64,000 nt of DNA. It comes from Bacteroidales bacterium UBA3724. Its GTDB lineage: Bacteria; Bacteroidota; Bacteroidia; Bacteroidales; P3. This document shows positions 43,430 to 51,836 of the stretch, in pieces. The DNA is taken from positions 13,855-77,854 of the forward strand of contig DFHL01000013.1 in the NCBI GenBank assembly GCA_002371315.1, in the 5' to 3' direction. The stretch's first letter is position 1, and the number at the start of each line of letters is the position of its first letter. The notes beneath the pieces were generated by a model that ran no database searches, was not told the DNA's origin, and saw only the letters and a list, made by a program, of their open reading frames with translations. The position numbers and the translations under genes were made by a program.

Positions 43430-44239
43430 ATGAAAACTATGAGCAAAGTCGTATTTATATCCGGAGCCTCGTCGGGCTTTGGCAAGGCAACAGCAGAACT
43501 TCTGGCATCGAAAGGCTACATCGTCTACGGTACCAGCCGCAAAAGCATAACGCACAGCCAAATCCATTACTTGTATATGGATTTGCAGGAGCGCGAATCT
43601 GTCAGAAAAGCCATCGAACGCATTGTAGAAGAACAGGGTAGGATAGACGTGGCGATCAACAATGCCGGAATGGGGATAGGGGGGTCGTTGGAATTGGCCA
43701 CCGACGAAGAGATTGACATACAGATGGATACCAATTTCCGCGGCTGCGTGAGCGTGTGCCAGCACGTGCTGCCCGTGATGCGGAAGCAGGGCGGAGGCCA
43801 AATCATCAACCTGAGCTCAATTGGCGGCATTATGGGTCTGCCGTACCAGGGCTATTACTCAGCCTCTAAGTTTGCCATCGAGGGCTTCACCGAGGCGCTG
43901 GCGGCCGAAGTCCGCGGCTTTGGCATAAAAGTGTCGATGGTCGAGCCCGGCGATTTCGCCACCAATTTCACGGCCCGGCGCAAGATATCGGAGGCGACGC
44001 AGAAAAGCGCCGCCTACGGCGACAGTTTTGCCCGCAGCCTGTCGCTCATCGAGAAAGAGGAGAACGGTGGCCTGAAGCCCGAAAAACTGGCCAAAACGAT
44101 AGAGAAAATCATCCGCAGCCGACGCCCGCGCCTGCGCTACGTCGTCGCCAACTTCGAACAGAAGCTTTCAGTCCTCCTGAAGCGCATCATCCCCGGCAAC
44201 TGGATGGTGTCGATTTTGAGAAACTATTATAAGGTTTAA
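43430..44239 (+). CDS. Short-chain dehydrogenase/reductase
   Basis: Starting at ATG 43430 (MKTMSKVVFISGASSGFG), the protein has the TGxxxGxG-like loop SGASSGFG, NNAGMGIGG near residue 85 and the catalytic YSASK near 146. It ends with a basic helix (KLSVLLKRIIPGNWMVSILRNYYKV), which suggests a lipid-like or membrane-near substrate. It is a possible ketosphinganine-type reductase, since a serine palmitoyltransferase lies 4 kb away, but that link is only inference. The next gene follows after 18 bp. Confidence 0.88.
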   Translation: MKTMSKVVFISGASSGFGKATAELLASKGYIVYGTSRKSITHSQIHYLYMDLQERESVRKAIERIVEEQGRIDVAINNAGMGIGGSLELATDEEIDIQMDTNFRGCVSVCQHVLPVMRKQGGGQIINLSSIGGIMGLPYQGYYSASKFAIEGFTEALAAEVRGFGIKVSMVEPGDFATNFTARRKISEATQKSAAYGDSFARSLSLIEKEENGGLKPEKLAKTIEKIIRSRRPRLRYVVANFEQKLSVLLKRIIPGNWMVSILRNYYKV

Positions 44240-44257
44240 CCATTAACAATCAGCAAT

Positions 44258-44677
44258 ATGAACAACCACGGCAAAGACATCTGCAAACAATTGAAGGAAA
44301 TCCGCAAGCAGATAGCATCCGATAACGACATCCCTCTCGAGGAACACGAGTGCCACTACGACGGCCCGTGCAAGGGCACCTGCCCGCGCTGCGACGCCGA
44401 GCTGCAATATCTTGAAACAGAACTTGGCCGCCGCGGCAAGTTGAGCAAGGCCGCCATTGTGGCCGGCGTGACCCTGAGCCTTGCCGCCAGCGCCTGCACC
44501 ACGGAAGGCGACCCACTGCCCGACCCGCTTACGGGCGATGTCTACTACCCCGAAGACACCACGCAATGCCCGAACGACACAACAGCAACATCAAGCGAAG
44601 AGACCTTCTGCTTTACGGAATCAAGACAAAGCGAGTTGCCATCAAACAAGGCGAAAAGCGACGAGAAGGGGTGCTGA
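44258..44677 (+). CDS. Small Cys-motif protein with C-terminal hydrophobic segment
   Basis: The 139-residue product has CKQLKEIRKQIASDNDIPLEEHEC, then a four-Cys group (EC...GPCKGTCPRCDAELQYLE) that looks like a zinc ribbon or cluster site. A hydrophobic segment follows (AAIVAGVTLSLAASAC, about residues 67-86), then an acidic Thr/Asp tail. I have the impression of a recurring Bacteroidales family without known function. It is co-directional with, and close to, the reductase gene. Confidence 0.72.
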   Translation: MNNHGKDICKQLKEIRKQIASDNDIPLEEHECHYDGPCKGTCPRCDAELQYLETELGRRGKLSKAAIVAGVTLSLAASACTTEGDPLPDPLTGDVYYPEDTTQCPNDTTATSSEETFCFTESRQSELPSNKAKSDEKGC

Positions 44678-44711
44678 TTGAAGCAATGTGAAATTAGCAA
44701 TACACATAACA

Positions 44712-44747
44712 ATAAAAAACCCACAAGACTAGCCGTGTGGGTTTTTG
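44712..44747. terminator. Bidirectional terminator with conserved loop
   Basis: AACCCACA (44718-44725) pairs with TGTGGGTT (44736-44743), with A-run before and T-run after. It serves the gene ending at 44677 and the opposing lipoprotein gene. The loop AGACTAGCCG matches that at 11431-11462. The rest of 44678-44867 shows nothing. Confidence 0.85.
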
Positions 44748-44867
44748 ATTATGCGCATCCGTACCTTGGCGATATGATGCGTAAATAGCCACGATTTTGG
44801 TGGCCTCTTAATACGAACTATTGTTCACAGGAAATGATAGTTCTTTCTCCGTTCATATGCATACATT

Positions 44868-45266
44868 TTATCTTGAGAACGTTGCATAATAAAGCTGATT
44901 TTTACCGCCCTCAAGTGCATAGTCAGTCGCAGCATACGTCAGTCTCAATTTAGATTCAGACAGTTCTTCTATTGTGCAATTCCCCGACCAGTTGTCATCC
45001 ATAATTGTTAATGTTTTGCCATCTACTTTGTAATCATAACTGCCGTATTTAGATATTAATTTACCCTCTTTTGTAAATTCCCATATAGCTCCCTCCCAAC
45101 TGTAAGTAACCTCTACTGGCTCACCAGTTTCAATATTTGAGAAATGTGCTCCTGCTTCAATTACTGACCATTTTCCGACAATGGAATCTTCATCCTTGGA
45201 GCACGACGTCATCATTCCTAATGTTGCGATGCAAAGCATTACTGCAAAAAATTTAAGTGTCTTCAT
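44868..45266 (-). CDS. Small lipocalin-like lipoprotein
   Basis: The 132-residue protein has the signal MKTLKFFAVMLCIATLGMMTSC, with lipid Cys22. The mature domain opens IVGKWSVIEAG and has the strand pattern of lipocalin-like Bacteroidales lipoproteins (TFTKEGKLISKYGSYDYKVDGKTLTI-style turn). Function is unknown. It lies 66 bp after a similar but distinct gene (45333-45815), so the two are probably one operon behind a long leader. Confidence 0.82.
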   Translation of the reverse strand: MKTLKFFAVMLCIATLGMMTSCSKDEDSIVGKWSVIEAGAHFSNIETGEPVEVTYSWEGAIWEFTKEGKLISKYGSYDYKVDGKTLTIMDDNWSGNCTIEELSESKLRLTYAATDYALEGGKNQLYYATFSR

Positions 45267-45332
45267 TTTATTAATGCCGTGTTATCCTGTTGGCTCATCA
45301 GTTTTAGTTATTAATATTTAAAAAAACAATAG

Positions 45333-45815
45333 TTACAATCTTTTCATTTTAAAAGTGGCAATTGGATAGGTAACAATACTCCTCCCGTAATAATCTACGG
45401 CACCTGCATCAACAGAAGCACAGACACTCAACTTGAGCATATCATCCCAATAGTTAAGAACATCTATTGCCTCGTAATATGGGTGCTGACCATTCTCATA
45501 TTCCAGAAAGATTGTACCCTTAAATTCCTCTCCTTCATACTCAACTTCATTTATAGTCCACTTTCCTGTACACGATTGTGATTTCGCATTCATAGAAAAA
45601 GAACCATCTTCTTTTAAAATCAACCGCGATGGAACATCCGAATATCTACCCCATGCATTTATTGATATGTCTCCTAGTTCATAATAATTAAATGTTACAT
45701 TCTCCGTTTGCCAATTACCAATTACTTTATCGCGAATGGTCTCTTCTTTAGAGCATGACATTACTAGCCCCATTGAGGCAATGCAGAGCATCAATTTTAA
45801 AACTTTTTTTCTCAT
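45333..45815 (-). CDS. Small lipocalin-like lipoprotein (paralogue)
   Basis: The ATG at 45815 (MRKKVLKLMLCIASMGLVMSC) gives a proper lipoprotein signal with Cys21. Longer in-frame extensions upstream fall in the structured leader and are rejected. The mature part opens VIGNWQTENVTFNYYELGD and includes CTGKWTINEVEYEGEEF, again lipocalin-like. Sequence identity to its neighbour is low except in the signal peptide (LKxMLCIAxxG). Function is unknown. Confidence 0.82.
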   Translation of the reverse strand: MRKKVLKLMLCIASMGLVMSCSKEETIRDKVIGNWQTENVTFNYYELGDISINAWGRYSDVPSRLILKEDGSFSMNAKSQSCTGKWTINEVEYEGEEFKGTIFLEYENGQHPYYEAIDVLNYWDDMLKLSVCASVDAGAVDYYGRSIVTYPIATFKMKRL

Positions 45816-45865
45816 TTTTTTACTTGTTTCGCTCTTCCGCACCCCGTTGAGCATTATTAAAAGAA

Positions 45866-46045
45866 GCGTGGTGCCGTACGCCACGTCTTTAATTGGAGGT
45901 CGTGAGAATTACCTTTGAGGAAGATGTAACCGTAAACAGCCCACGCCATACGCGCGAACCCTTACGCCCTCTTGCCTCGTTGAAAATTTCTCACGTTTCC
46001 AATTACAAGAACGAGCATAACGCTTCGTCAGATTTCCTATGAAAT
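45866..46045 (-). ncRNA. Candidate structured leader RNA
   Basis: The roughly 230-nt leader from the 46052 promoter to the ATG at 45815 folds by eye into three parts. A hairpin lies near 46010-46030 (AGC/GCT with ACG/CGT). A long stem pairs TAATTGGA plus CGTGAGAA (5' side, complement of 45988-46005) with TTCTCACG plus TCCAATTA (complement of 45890-45908). A GTGG/CCAC hairpin lies near 45866-45886. Inside the long stem, GAGG/CCTC and CGTAA/TTACG could pair further. No riboswitch class is recognised. Confidence 0.6.
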
Positions 46046-46051
46046 CAACTG

Positions 46052-46082
46052 CAAAGATACAAACCTTTTCTGACACGGCAAA
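46052..46082 (-). promoter_or_regulatory. Sigma-ABfr promoter of the structured leader/lipoprotein operon
   Basis: TTTG (46082-46079) and TATCTTTG (46059-46052) are 19 bp apart on the minus strand. This predicts a start near 46045 and an unusually long leader. Confidence 0.8.
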
Positions 46083-46154
46083 AAAATATTTTACTCTTGA
46101 CGCCATTAGTAATTGTAACAATGTGTGATATAAACGTTTCGGACATCCAAAAAA

Positions 46155-46183
46155 GCAAAAAAAGTGTCCCAAAACGGGACACA
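46155..46183 (-). terminator. Minus-strand terminator in the 46.1-46.7 kb gap
   Basis: GTGTCCC (46164-46170) and GGGACAC (46176-46182) pair around AAAAC, and seven T follow on the minus strand. No minus-strand gene is seen directly upstream, so either it stops read-through from 46699 or an unseen small RNA ends here. Confidence 0.7.
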
Positions 46184-46298
46184 ATTCATATTATCAGCTA
46201 TATATAGCTAAATAATTAAAGAGCATATTAGATAATTAATATCTAATATTTAATATATTCTTTCTTTGAAAAATATACTATAAAATAACGATTATTTT

Positions 46299-46641
46299 TT
46301 GTTTTTACAACGAGCATTATTTGCCCTTTTTGCTCTCATAATAGGCACACTTTGCACAAATTCTCAATATTGACAATTCCACCGATATTCCAGGCTTCAA
46401 CGTATATCCAAATCCAACAGACAACAGCATTTCTGTCAACGTATCACATACTGATACTTATTCCTATGAATTACTCGATGTTAATGGACGAAGCGTCTTA
46501 AAAGGAGAATTTAAAGGGACCATTACAACCATAAATATATCTTCACTTCCCGCAGGACACTATCTATTTCTTCTGAAAACAACAAATGCTACATCATTTC
46601 GCACTATCGTGAAAAAACACATTAAGATTTATAATGAATGA
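46299..46641 (+). pseudogene. Remnant of a T9SS-exported protein
   Basis: In one frame from 46345 to the TGA at 46639-46641 there is a clear T9SS sorting domain: GFNVYPNPTDNSISVNV, YELLDVNGRSVLKGEF, INISSLPAGHYLFLLKT. It has no start codon. In the neighbouring frame 46299-46373 encodes a signal-like peptide (LQRALFALFALIIGTLC), then stops. Together they look like the two ends of a gene whose body has been lost and whose frame is broken. The DNA is A/T-rich, unlike nearby genes. Confidence 0.75.
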
Positions 46642-46676
46642 AGAAAGAAGAGTCTCAATTTGAAACTCTTCTTTCT
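46641..46676. terminator. Terminator hairpin after the T9SS remnant and after the GNAT gene
   Basis: GAAAGAAGAGT (46643-46653) pairs with ACTCTTCTTTC (46665-46675) over 11 bp. It lies between convergent units and can serve both. Confidence 0.7.
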
Positions 46677-46698
46677 CAAATCAATATTTCTATTGTAG

Positions 46699-47820
46699 TC
46701 AAATCTTCTTGCCGAACACGGCGCGTTTCATCAGCTCTTCGGTCTGGTAGGTGGTGCCCCAGATCTTCTCGGCCTCGTTACCGATGATCTGCGGGTTGGT
46801 ATAGGCCCAAACAACATTGTTTTTGATGGCGTTGCGGTTCATCTCGGCATAGTAGATGGAATGCACGCCGCGCTTCTGCCAGTCGGGATGCACGCCGTTG
46901 AGCAGCAGGTCGATAGTGTCGTATTTGCGCAGGGCGCGCAGCAGGTGGTACCATCCGAAGGGGAAGAGGCGTCCGTTGGCCTTCTGATAGGCTTCGGTGA
47001 GGCTGGGAATGCTCAGGCCAAAAGCCACCAGGTTGTCGTCCTGATCGACGACGAAATTGACGAAATCGAGGTTCACGAAGGGAAAGTACTCCTTGATATA
47101 GACCTCGATTTCCTTCTCGGTCATCGGCACAAAGTCGTACAGATCCTTAAAGGCATCGTTCAGCGTGTGGAAGAATTTGTGCGCGTAGGGGTATACCTCG
47201 CTGCGTTTCTTGAACTTGAGCAGTTTGAGGTTATATCGTTCCAGGATGAGCTGGTTGATGCGCGCCACCTTGTCGGGAATCGGCTGGCTGGCCGGCATCT
47301 TGTACTGCTGCCAGCGGCAAAGCTCCTTGCAGCCAAGGCGCTCAATAAAGTCGATATAGTACTTCGGATTGTAGAGCGTGCTGAGGTTCTGGCGGGCGTC
47401 GAAACCCTCTATGACCCAGCATTCCTTGTCCATATCCGTAAAGCCGAACGGGCCTTCGATCTCGGTCATTCCCTTGCTGCGACCATATTCCACCACCTTG
47501 TCGAACAGTGCCTTGCAGACATCGAAATCCTCGACGAAATCGAACCATCCAAAGCGGACGGCCTTCTTGTTCCAATGCTCGTTGACGGTGTGGTTGATGA
47601 TGGCAGCCACGCGGCCCACAACCTTGCCGTCGACGGTGGCCAGGTACATCTGCAGGTCGCTATGCTCCAGCGACGGGTTCTTGTCCGTCAGCAAAGCGCG
47701 TTCGTCGCGGTTCAGGGGCGGCACGTATGTCGGCACGCCTTTGAAAAGTTTGTTGGGAAAAGCTATGAACCTGTTAAGGTCTCGGCGACCTTTAACTTCA
47801 CTGATAACGATATTGTTCAT
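46699..47820 (-). CDS. GNAT-like acyltransferase-fold protein paired with serine palmitoyltransferase
   Basis: The 373-residue protein has an N-terminal GNAT-like region (FIAFPNKLFKGVPTYVPPLNRDERALLTDKNPSLEHSD and GKVVGRVAAIINHTVNEHW). The second half is similar in pattern (FPFGWYHLLRALRKYDTIDLLLNGVHPDWQKRGVHSIYYAEMN). Such proteins sit beside serine palmitoyltransferase in Bacteroidales and may help in sphingolipid synthesis. The acyl donor and acceptor are unknown. It follows the palmitoyltransferase gene by 17 bp. Confidence 0.8.
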   Translation of the reverse strand: MNNIVISEVKGRRDLNRFIAFPNKLFKGVPTYVPPLNRDERALLTDKNPSLEHSDLQMYLATVDGKVVGRVAAIINHTVNEHWNKKAVRFGWFDFVEDFDVCKALFDKVVEYGRSKGMTEIEGPFGFTDMDKECWVIEGFDARQNLSTLYNPKYYIDFIERLGCKELCRWQQYKMPASQPIPDKVARINQLILERYNLKLLKFKKRSEVYPYAHKFFHTLNDAFKDLYDFVPMTEKEIEVYIKEYFPFVNLDFVNFVVDQDDNLVAFGLSIPSLTEAYQKANGRLFPFGWYHLLRALRKYDTIDLLLNGVHPDWQKRGVHSIYYAEMNRNAIKNNVVWAYTNPQIIGNEAEKIWGTTYQTEELMKRAVFGKKI

Positions 47821-47837
47821 ATCCTTTTTTTAAAACA

Positions 47838-49022
47838 TTACAAAAGTCCAAGTTTCTTGAAGCATTTGACCGTCTTGTCGACGGCAAAGTCCACCTGCTC
47901 GATGGTGTGCGTTGCCATCCACGCCAGGCGTATCAGCGTATCCTCGGGCGGCACTGCCGGCGAGATGACAGGATTGACGAAAACGCCCTCGTCCAGCAGC
48001 ATACGCGTGACCATAAAGGTCTTCTCGTTATCGCGCACATAGAGCGGAATGATGGGCGTTTCGGTGTTGCCAATCTCGAAGCCGGCCTCGCGGAACGACT
48101 TGAGGGCATAGTTGGCCACCTTCCACAGGTTCTCCTGGCGCTCCGGCTCGCTGCGCATAACCTCGATGGCGGCAATGACCGAAGCCGTGGCCGACGGCGG
48201 GATGCTGGCAGTGAAGATGTAGGGGCGCACATTGTGGCGCATCCAGTTGATAGTGTCCTTGTCGGCAGCGATGAAACCACCGATCGAAGCCAGCGACTTG
48301 GAGAAAGTGCCCATAATGAGCTCTGTCTTGTCGAGCAGTCCGAAATGGTCGGTAACGCCGCGTCCTTCGCGTCCGAACACGCCCAAACCGTGGGCCTCGT
48401 CGACCATCAGCGTGGCATCGTATTTGTCGCACAACGCTTGTATTTCAGGCAGTTTAGCCACATCACCCTCCATACTGAACACGCCGTCGGTGACCACCAG
48501 CTTGCCAGCCTCGACGGGGCAGCGCTGCAGCACACGCTCCAGGTCGGCCATATCGTTGTGGCGGTATTTCAGCGTCTGGGCAAAGGTGAGGCGCTTGCCC
48601 TCGATGATCGACGCGTGATCCATCTCGTCGAAGATGACATAGTCGCCACGCCCAGTGACGCAGGGAATGACACCAGAATTGGCCTGAAAACCAGCCGAGA
48701 AAAGCATCACGCCATCCTTGCCGAGAAATTCCGACAGGATATTTTCGAGTTGCTTGTGGATGTCGAGAGTGCCGTTGAGGAAAGGCGAGCCGGCACATCC
48801 GGTGCCGTATTTGTCGATGGCGGCCTTGGCAGCCTCCTTAATTTTTGGATGATTGGTGAGTCCTAAATAGCTGTTGGATCCCAGCATCAGCACTTTGCGT
48901 CCGTTCATAAGGACCTCAGTGTCCTGATCGCTCGAAATCTCCCTGAAATAAGGATAAACCCCCTTGGCCATAGCCTCTTGGGGAGCAGTGTATCGCGCAA
49001 GTTTCTGTTGCAGTGGCTTCAT
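47838..49022 (-). CDS. spt: Serine palmitoyltransferase (alpha-oxoamine synthase family)
   Basis: The 394-residue PLP enzyme reads as the Bacteroides-type enzyme: GVYPYFREI, GSNSYLGLTNHP, TGCAGSPFLNGTLDIHKQLE, H136, DEAHGLGVFG (D208, H211) and the Schiff-base lysine K242 in GTFSKSLASIGGF. It would condense palmitoyl-CoA or another acyl-CoA with L-serine to 3-ketosphinganine, the entry to sphingolipids. Automatic labels often call this family KBL or BioF. Neither threonine degradation nor biotin genes are near, and its partner is the GNAT-like gene. Confidence 0.85.
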   Translation of the reverse strand: MKPLQQKLARYTAPQEAMAKGVYPYFREISSDQDTEVLMNGRKVLMLGSNSYLGLTNHPKIKEAAKAAIDKYGTGCAGSPFLNGTLDIHKQLENILSEFLGKDGVMLFSAGFQANSGVIPCVTGRGDYVIFDEMDHASIIEGKRLTFAQTLKYRHNDMADLERVLQRCPVEAGKLVVTDGVFSMEGDVAKLPEIQALCDKYDATLMVDEAHGLGVFGREGRGVTDHFGLLDKTELIMGTFSKSLASIGGFIAADKDTINWMRHNVRPYIFTASIPPSATASVIAAIEVMRSEPERQENLWKVANYALKSFREAGFEIGNTETPIIPLYVRDNEKTFMVTRMLLDEGVFVNPVISPAVPPEDTLIRLAWMATHTIEQVDFAVDKTVKCFKKLGLL

Positions 49023-49091
49023 CTAAAAAAATCTCGTTAGTATATACGTTAAAAGTGCAAAATAACAAAAAAAAAACGGATAATGAAGCAT

Positions 49092-49949
49092 TCAAAATGT
49101 TAAAAGATTTTGCAATTGCGCCGTCAGGCGGCTCGTTCCAATCCTAAAAATCTGATTTGAAACATCTTGAGTATTGAACATTATTCTAAAAAGAAACAGG
49201 TAAAACAGGGCGTCGTCGGGCGTAGTGATGCCTCCTGCGGCCTTGAATCCGACCGTTTTTTTTGAAATTTTCACAAATTCGCGCAGGGCGCAAAGCATAG
49301 CGTAGGCCGCTTCGGGAGTGGCACCGACGGCAATTTTGCCCGTTGAAGTCTTGATGAAATCGGCCCCGGCGCGCAACGCCAGCATCGAAGCACCATAGAT
49401 GTTGGACGGCGACTGCAATTCGCCCGTCTCGATGATAACCTTGAGTTTCACCTCGTTGCCGCACACAGCCTTGGCAGCCGCTATCTCGTCCGAAACATAC
49501 TGCACATCGCCGTCAAGCAGTCGGCCGCGGTTGATGACGAAATCCACCTCGTCGGCACCTTCGCCGACGGCATAGCGAACCTCCTCGATTTTAATGCTTT
49601 GCGAGGTCTGTCCGGCCGGAAAACCGCCAGCCACCGAAGCCACGCGCAATGCCGAACCGGCCAATTCGCGCTTGGCAACGCCAACAAAGCAGGGGTAGAC
49701 ACACACCGACGCAACGCCGACAGGCCCCTGCAGCGACGTGACGGCCAGCCCTCTTGCCGACCGGCAAAACGCCGCCACGCCCGAAGGCGTGTCCGACCCG
49801 CTGAGCGTCGTGTTGTCGATGCATCCGAACAGCGTCAGCAGGGCCTTTCTCCGCCCGGCCACGTCCAGCGAGGCTATTTCGGCTTTCACCTGCTCGCATA
49901 CAGTCTGGAAACCAGACATATCGAAGTCCGAAAAGACGTTATTTCCCAT
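49092..49949 (-). CDS. deoC: Deoxyribose-phosphate aldolase
   Basis: The 285-residue class I aldolase splits deoxyribose 5-phosphate to glyceraldehyde 3-phosphate and acetaldehyde. Blocks are VASVAGGFPAGQTSQSIKIEE, DEVDFVINRGRLLDGD, LKVIIETGEL (family Lys in VKVIxET) and DFIKTSTGKIAVGATPE (Schiff-base Lys in KTSTG). GFKAAGGITT closes the barrel. It belongs to the longer class with an N-terminal extension. It overlaps the upstream LutB-like gene by 11 bp. Confidence 0.93.
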   Translation of the reverse strand: MGNNVFSDFDMSGFQTVCEQVKAEIASLDVAGRRKALLTLFGCIDNTTLSGSDTPSGVAAFCRSARGLAVTSLQGPVGVASVCVYPCFVGVAKRELAGSALRVASVAGGFPAGQTSQSIKIEEVRYAVGEGADEVDFVINRGRLLDGDVQYVSDEIAAAKAVCGNEVKLKVIIETGELQSPSNIYGASMLALRAGADFIKTSTGKIAVGATPEAAYAMLCALREFVKISKKTVGFKAAGGITTPDDALFYLFLFRIMFNTQDVSNQIFRIGTSRLTAQLQNLLTF

Positions 49950-51096
49950 TTTCCGACTGTTTTTTCATAGATTTGTTGAACGTCTCGTTGGCAAAAGGCA
50001 GGATGCGGTGCGTCCTGCGATAGTCCGACGACAGGAACTTCAGCAGCAAATGGCGCCTCATCAGCTTGTTGCCGTTCATTTTTTTGCGGCTCGAAAGCAT
50101 CTTGCGCATAATCGACAGGCGCCGGCGGTCGTCCTTGTCCACAGCATTGTTTTCCAGCAGTATCTGGCGGCTGTCGACAATCATATCGCGAATCGGCAGC
50201 GCAATGGGGCACACCTCCTCGCAGCGGCCGCAGAGCGTGCAGGCGTAAGCCACGTGCCGATAGCTTTCAATCGTCTCGAGATAGGGGAGGGTGATGTTGG
50301 CAACCGGCCCAGCGAAAACGTTGTTGTAGGGCTCGTCGCCGACGGTCTGGTAGACAGGACAGACGTCGTTGCAACGGCCGCAGCCGATGCAGGTCAACGC
50401 CTGGCGCAACTCCTTGTGGCGAAGCACATTGGTGCGCTGGTTGTCGATGATGAAGAGATAGCTGTTGCAATGTTCCGACTCGCGGAAGACAATCATATCC
50501 TGCGAACCGCCACCGTTGCGGTAGGACATCAGCTGCTGATAGACTTCGGCCCAGTCGCTGCTGCCAACAATGCGGTCGATGGTGGTGAAAAAAACGTTGG
50601 TCTTGCTGTTTGTCAGGCGGCCGAAACCTGAGTTCGACTGGTTGAGCAGCACCAGCGAGCCCGTGTCGGCCAGCATCAGGTCGGCGACAAAGAACTGCAT
50701 ATCGCCCTCTTCGGCCAGCTCGATCTTGGCATCGCGCAGAAAATACTTGATTCCAAGCTCGCGGAACACGGTGGAAGAATTGACATTGGGCAGACGCACC
50801 GACTTGATTTTGTAGGCTTTGAAAAGCTTTTTCAGGCAGTCGAAGACATCATTGTAGTCCGTAGCCCAGAAGACGGTATTGCGCTTGCCCGAAAACTGCT
50901 TCCCGAAGCGCGCCAGCTCCTCGTCAAGATTCTCGATGCTGCGCTGCAAGGCCAGCCTGAAGCGCTCGGCGGCAGCACGCTCTGTTGCCACCGCAGGCAC
51001 AGGGCGCTCCTTGAGCCCGAAGGCAGCCGGACCAGACTTGTCGGCAATCACCTTGCGCGACGAGTCGAGAAAGCTTGTATAGAAGTCGTTGTTCAT
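49939..51096 (-). CDS. LutB-like iron-sulfur protein (LUD domain plus two ferredoxin motifs)
   Basis: The 385-residue protein has an N-terminal LUD-like domain (LPNVNSSTVFRELGIKYFL and DLMLADTGSLVLLNQSNS). Two [4Fe-4S] motifs follow at about residues 240 and 290 (CIGCGRCNDVCP and CTLCGRCEEVCP), then a basic tail. In lactate utilisation complexes, LutB accepts electrons from the flavin or iron-sulfur partners. No LutA or LutC is seen here. The gene lies between deoC and rpiB in a tight operon, suggesting a link to deoxyribose or ribose breakdown (inference). Confidence 0.85.
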   Translation of the reverse strand: MNNDFYTSFLDSSRKVIADKSGPAAFGLKERPVPAVATERAAAERFRLALQRSIENLDEELARFGKQFSGKRNTVFWATDYNDVFDCLKKLFKAYKIKSVRLPNVNSSTVFRELGIKYFLRDAKIELAEEGDMQFFVADLMLADTGSLVLLNQSNSGFGRLTNSKTNVFFTTIDRIVGSSDWAEVYQQLMSYRNGGGSQDMIVFRESEHCNSYLFIIDNQRTNVLRHKELRQALTCIGCGRCNDVCPVYQTVGDEPYNNVFAGPVANITLPYLETIESYRHVAYACTLCGRCEEVCPIALPIRDMIVDSRQILLENNAVDKDDRRRLSIMRKMLSSRKKMNGNKLMRRHLLLKFLSSDYRRTHRILPFANETFNKSMKKQSENGK

Positions 51097-51099
51097 CTA

Positions 51100-51543
51100 T
51101 CAGTCGAGTAACTTGTTGATTTTCTCAACCCTGCGCTGGTGGCGCCCGCCTTCGAACGGCGTGGAGAGGAAAATGTCGACGATTTTCAGCGCCACATCGA
51201 CCGGTATGAAGCGGGCAGGCATCGAAAGGATGTTGGCATCGTTGTGCTGGCGTGCCAGCTGGGCGATTTCCTCGTTCCAGCAAAGGGCGCAGCGCACGTT
51301 GGGATACTTGTTGACGGTCATCTGCACGCCGTTGCCCGAACCGCAGATGACGATGCCGCGGCCATAGTCGCCACGGTTGACGGCGGCACCCACCTGATGC
51401 GCAAAGTCGGGATAGTCGACGCTGTCGGCCGAAAAAGTGCCAAAATCTTTTGTTTCAATGCCTTTGGAAGCAAGGTAGCTCTTCACCTCCTCTTTGAGTT
51501 CGAATCCGGCGTGATCCGAAGCTATGGGTATAATTTCGCTCAT
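51100..51543 (-). CDS. rpiB: Ribose-5-phosphate isomerase B
   Basis: The 147-residue enzyme interconverts ribose and ribulose 5-phosphate. IASDHAGFELKEEVKSYL, DYPDFAHQVGAAVN and GIVICGSGNGVQMTVNK are the family blocks; the Cys in ICGSGNG is the catalytic base of RpiB. It heads the operon with the LutB-like gene (3 bp) and deoC. A TAACTTTG -7 box at 51570-51563 lacks a clear -33 partner. Confidence 0.95.
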   Translation of the reverse strand: MSEIIPIASDHAGFELKEEVKSYLASKGIETKDFGTFSADSVDYPDFAHQVGAAVNRGDYGRGIVICGSGNGVQMTVNKYPNVRCALCWNEEIAQLARQHNDANILSMPARFIPVDVALKIVDIFLSTPFEGGRHQRRVEKINKLLD

Positions 51544-51836
51544 TTTTTTAAGATTTAATATGCAAAGTTACGACAAATAGTCCATCCGTCAGCCGGCGGC
51601 ATACGGTTTTTTTCCACAGTTTACACTTAACTGCGTAAACGACAAATGGTTGAAGTTTTATAATTTGTTCCGCGCCCCGCCCTCGACGGCCGATTTCCCC
51701 GATGCGGGACCCGTATGTTCCCGCTGTCGGCAAGCGAAAGAGGATTATTTTCCGAAACAACCATTTTTCCACCGTCCGAAGGGGGCATTGTAAGGGCAAA
51801 AATCGGAGCAGAGTTTTCTGAAAAACCGGTCAAAGT

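Noticed and set aside
43760..43775. Further CACGTG palindromes inside coding sequence (for example in the reductase gene and in rluA) as parS sites
   Set aside because: They match only the central six bases and not the outer TGTTT/AAACA arms.
45909..46184. A 91-codon minus-strand frame in the leader region
   Set aside because: Its start lies upstream of the mapped promoter motif, and it has no credible protein pattern; RNA structure explains the region better.
47838..49022. Glycine C-acetyltransferase (kbl) or biotin bioF assignment
   Set aside because: There is no tdh or bio gene nearby, and the N-terminal sequence and GNAT partner fit serine palmitoyltransferase.
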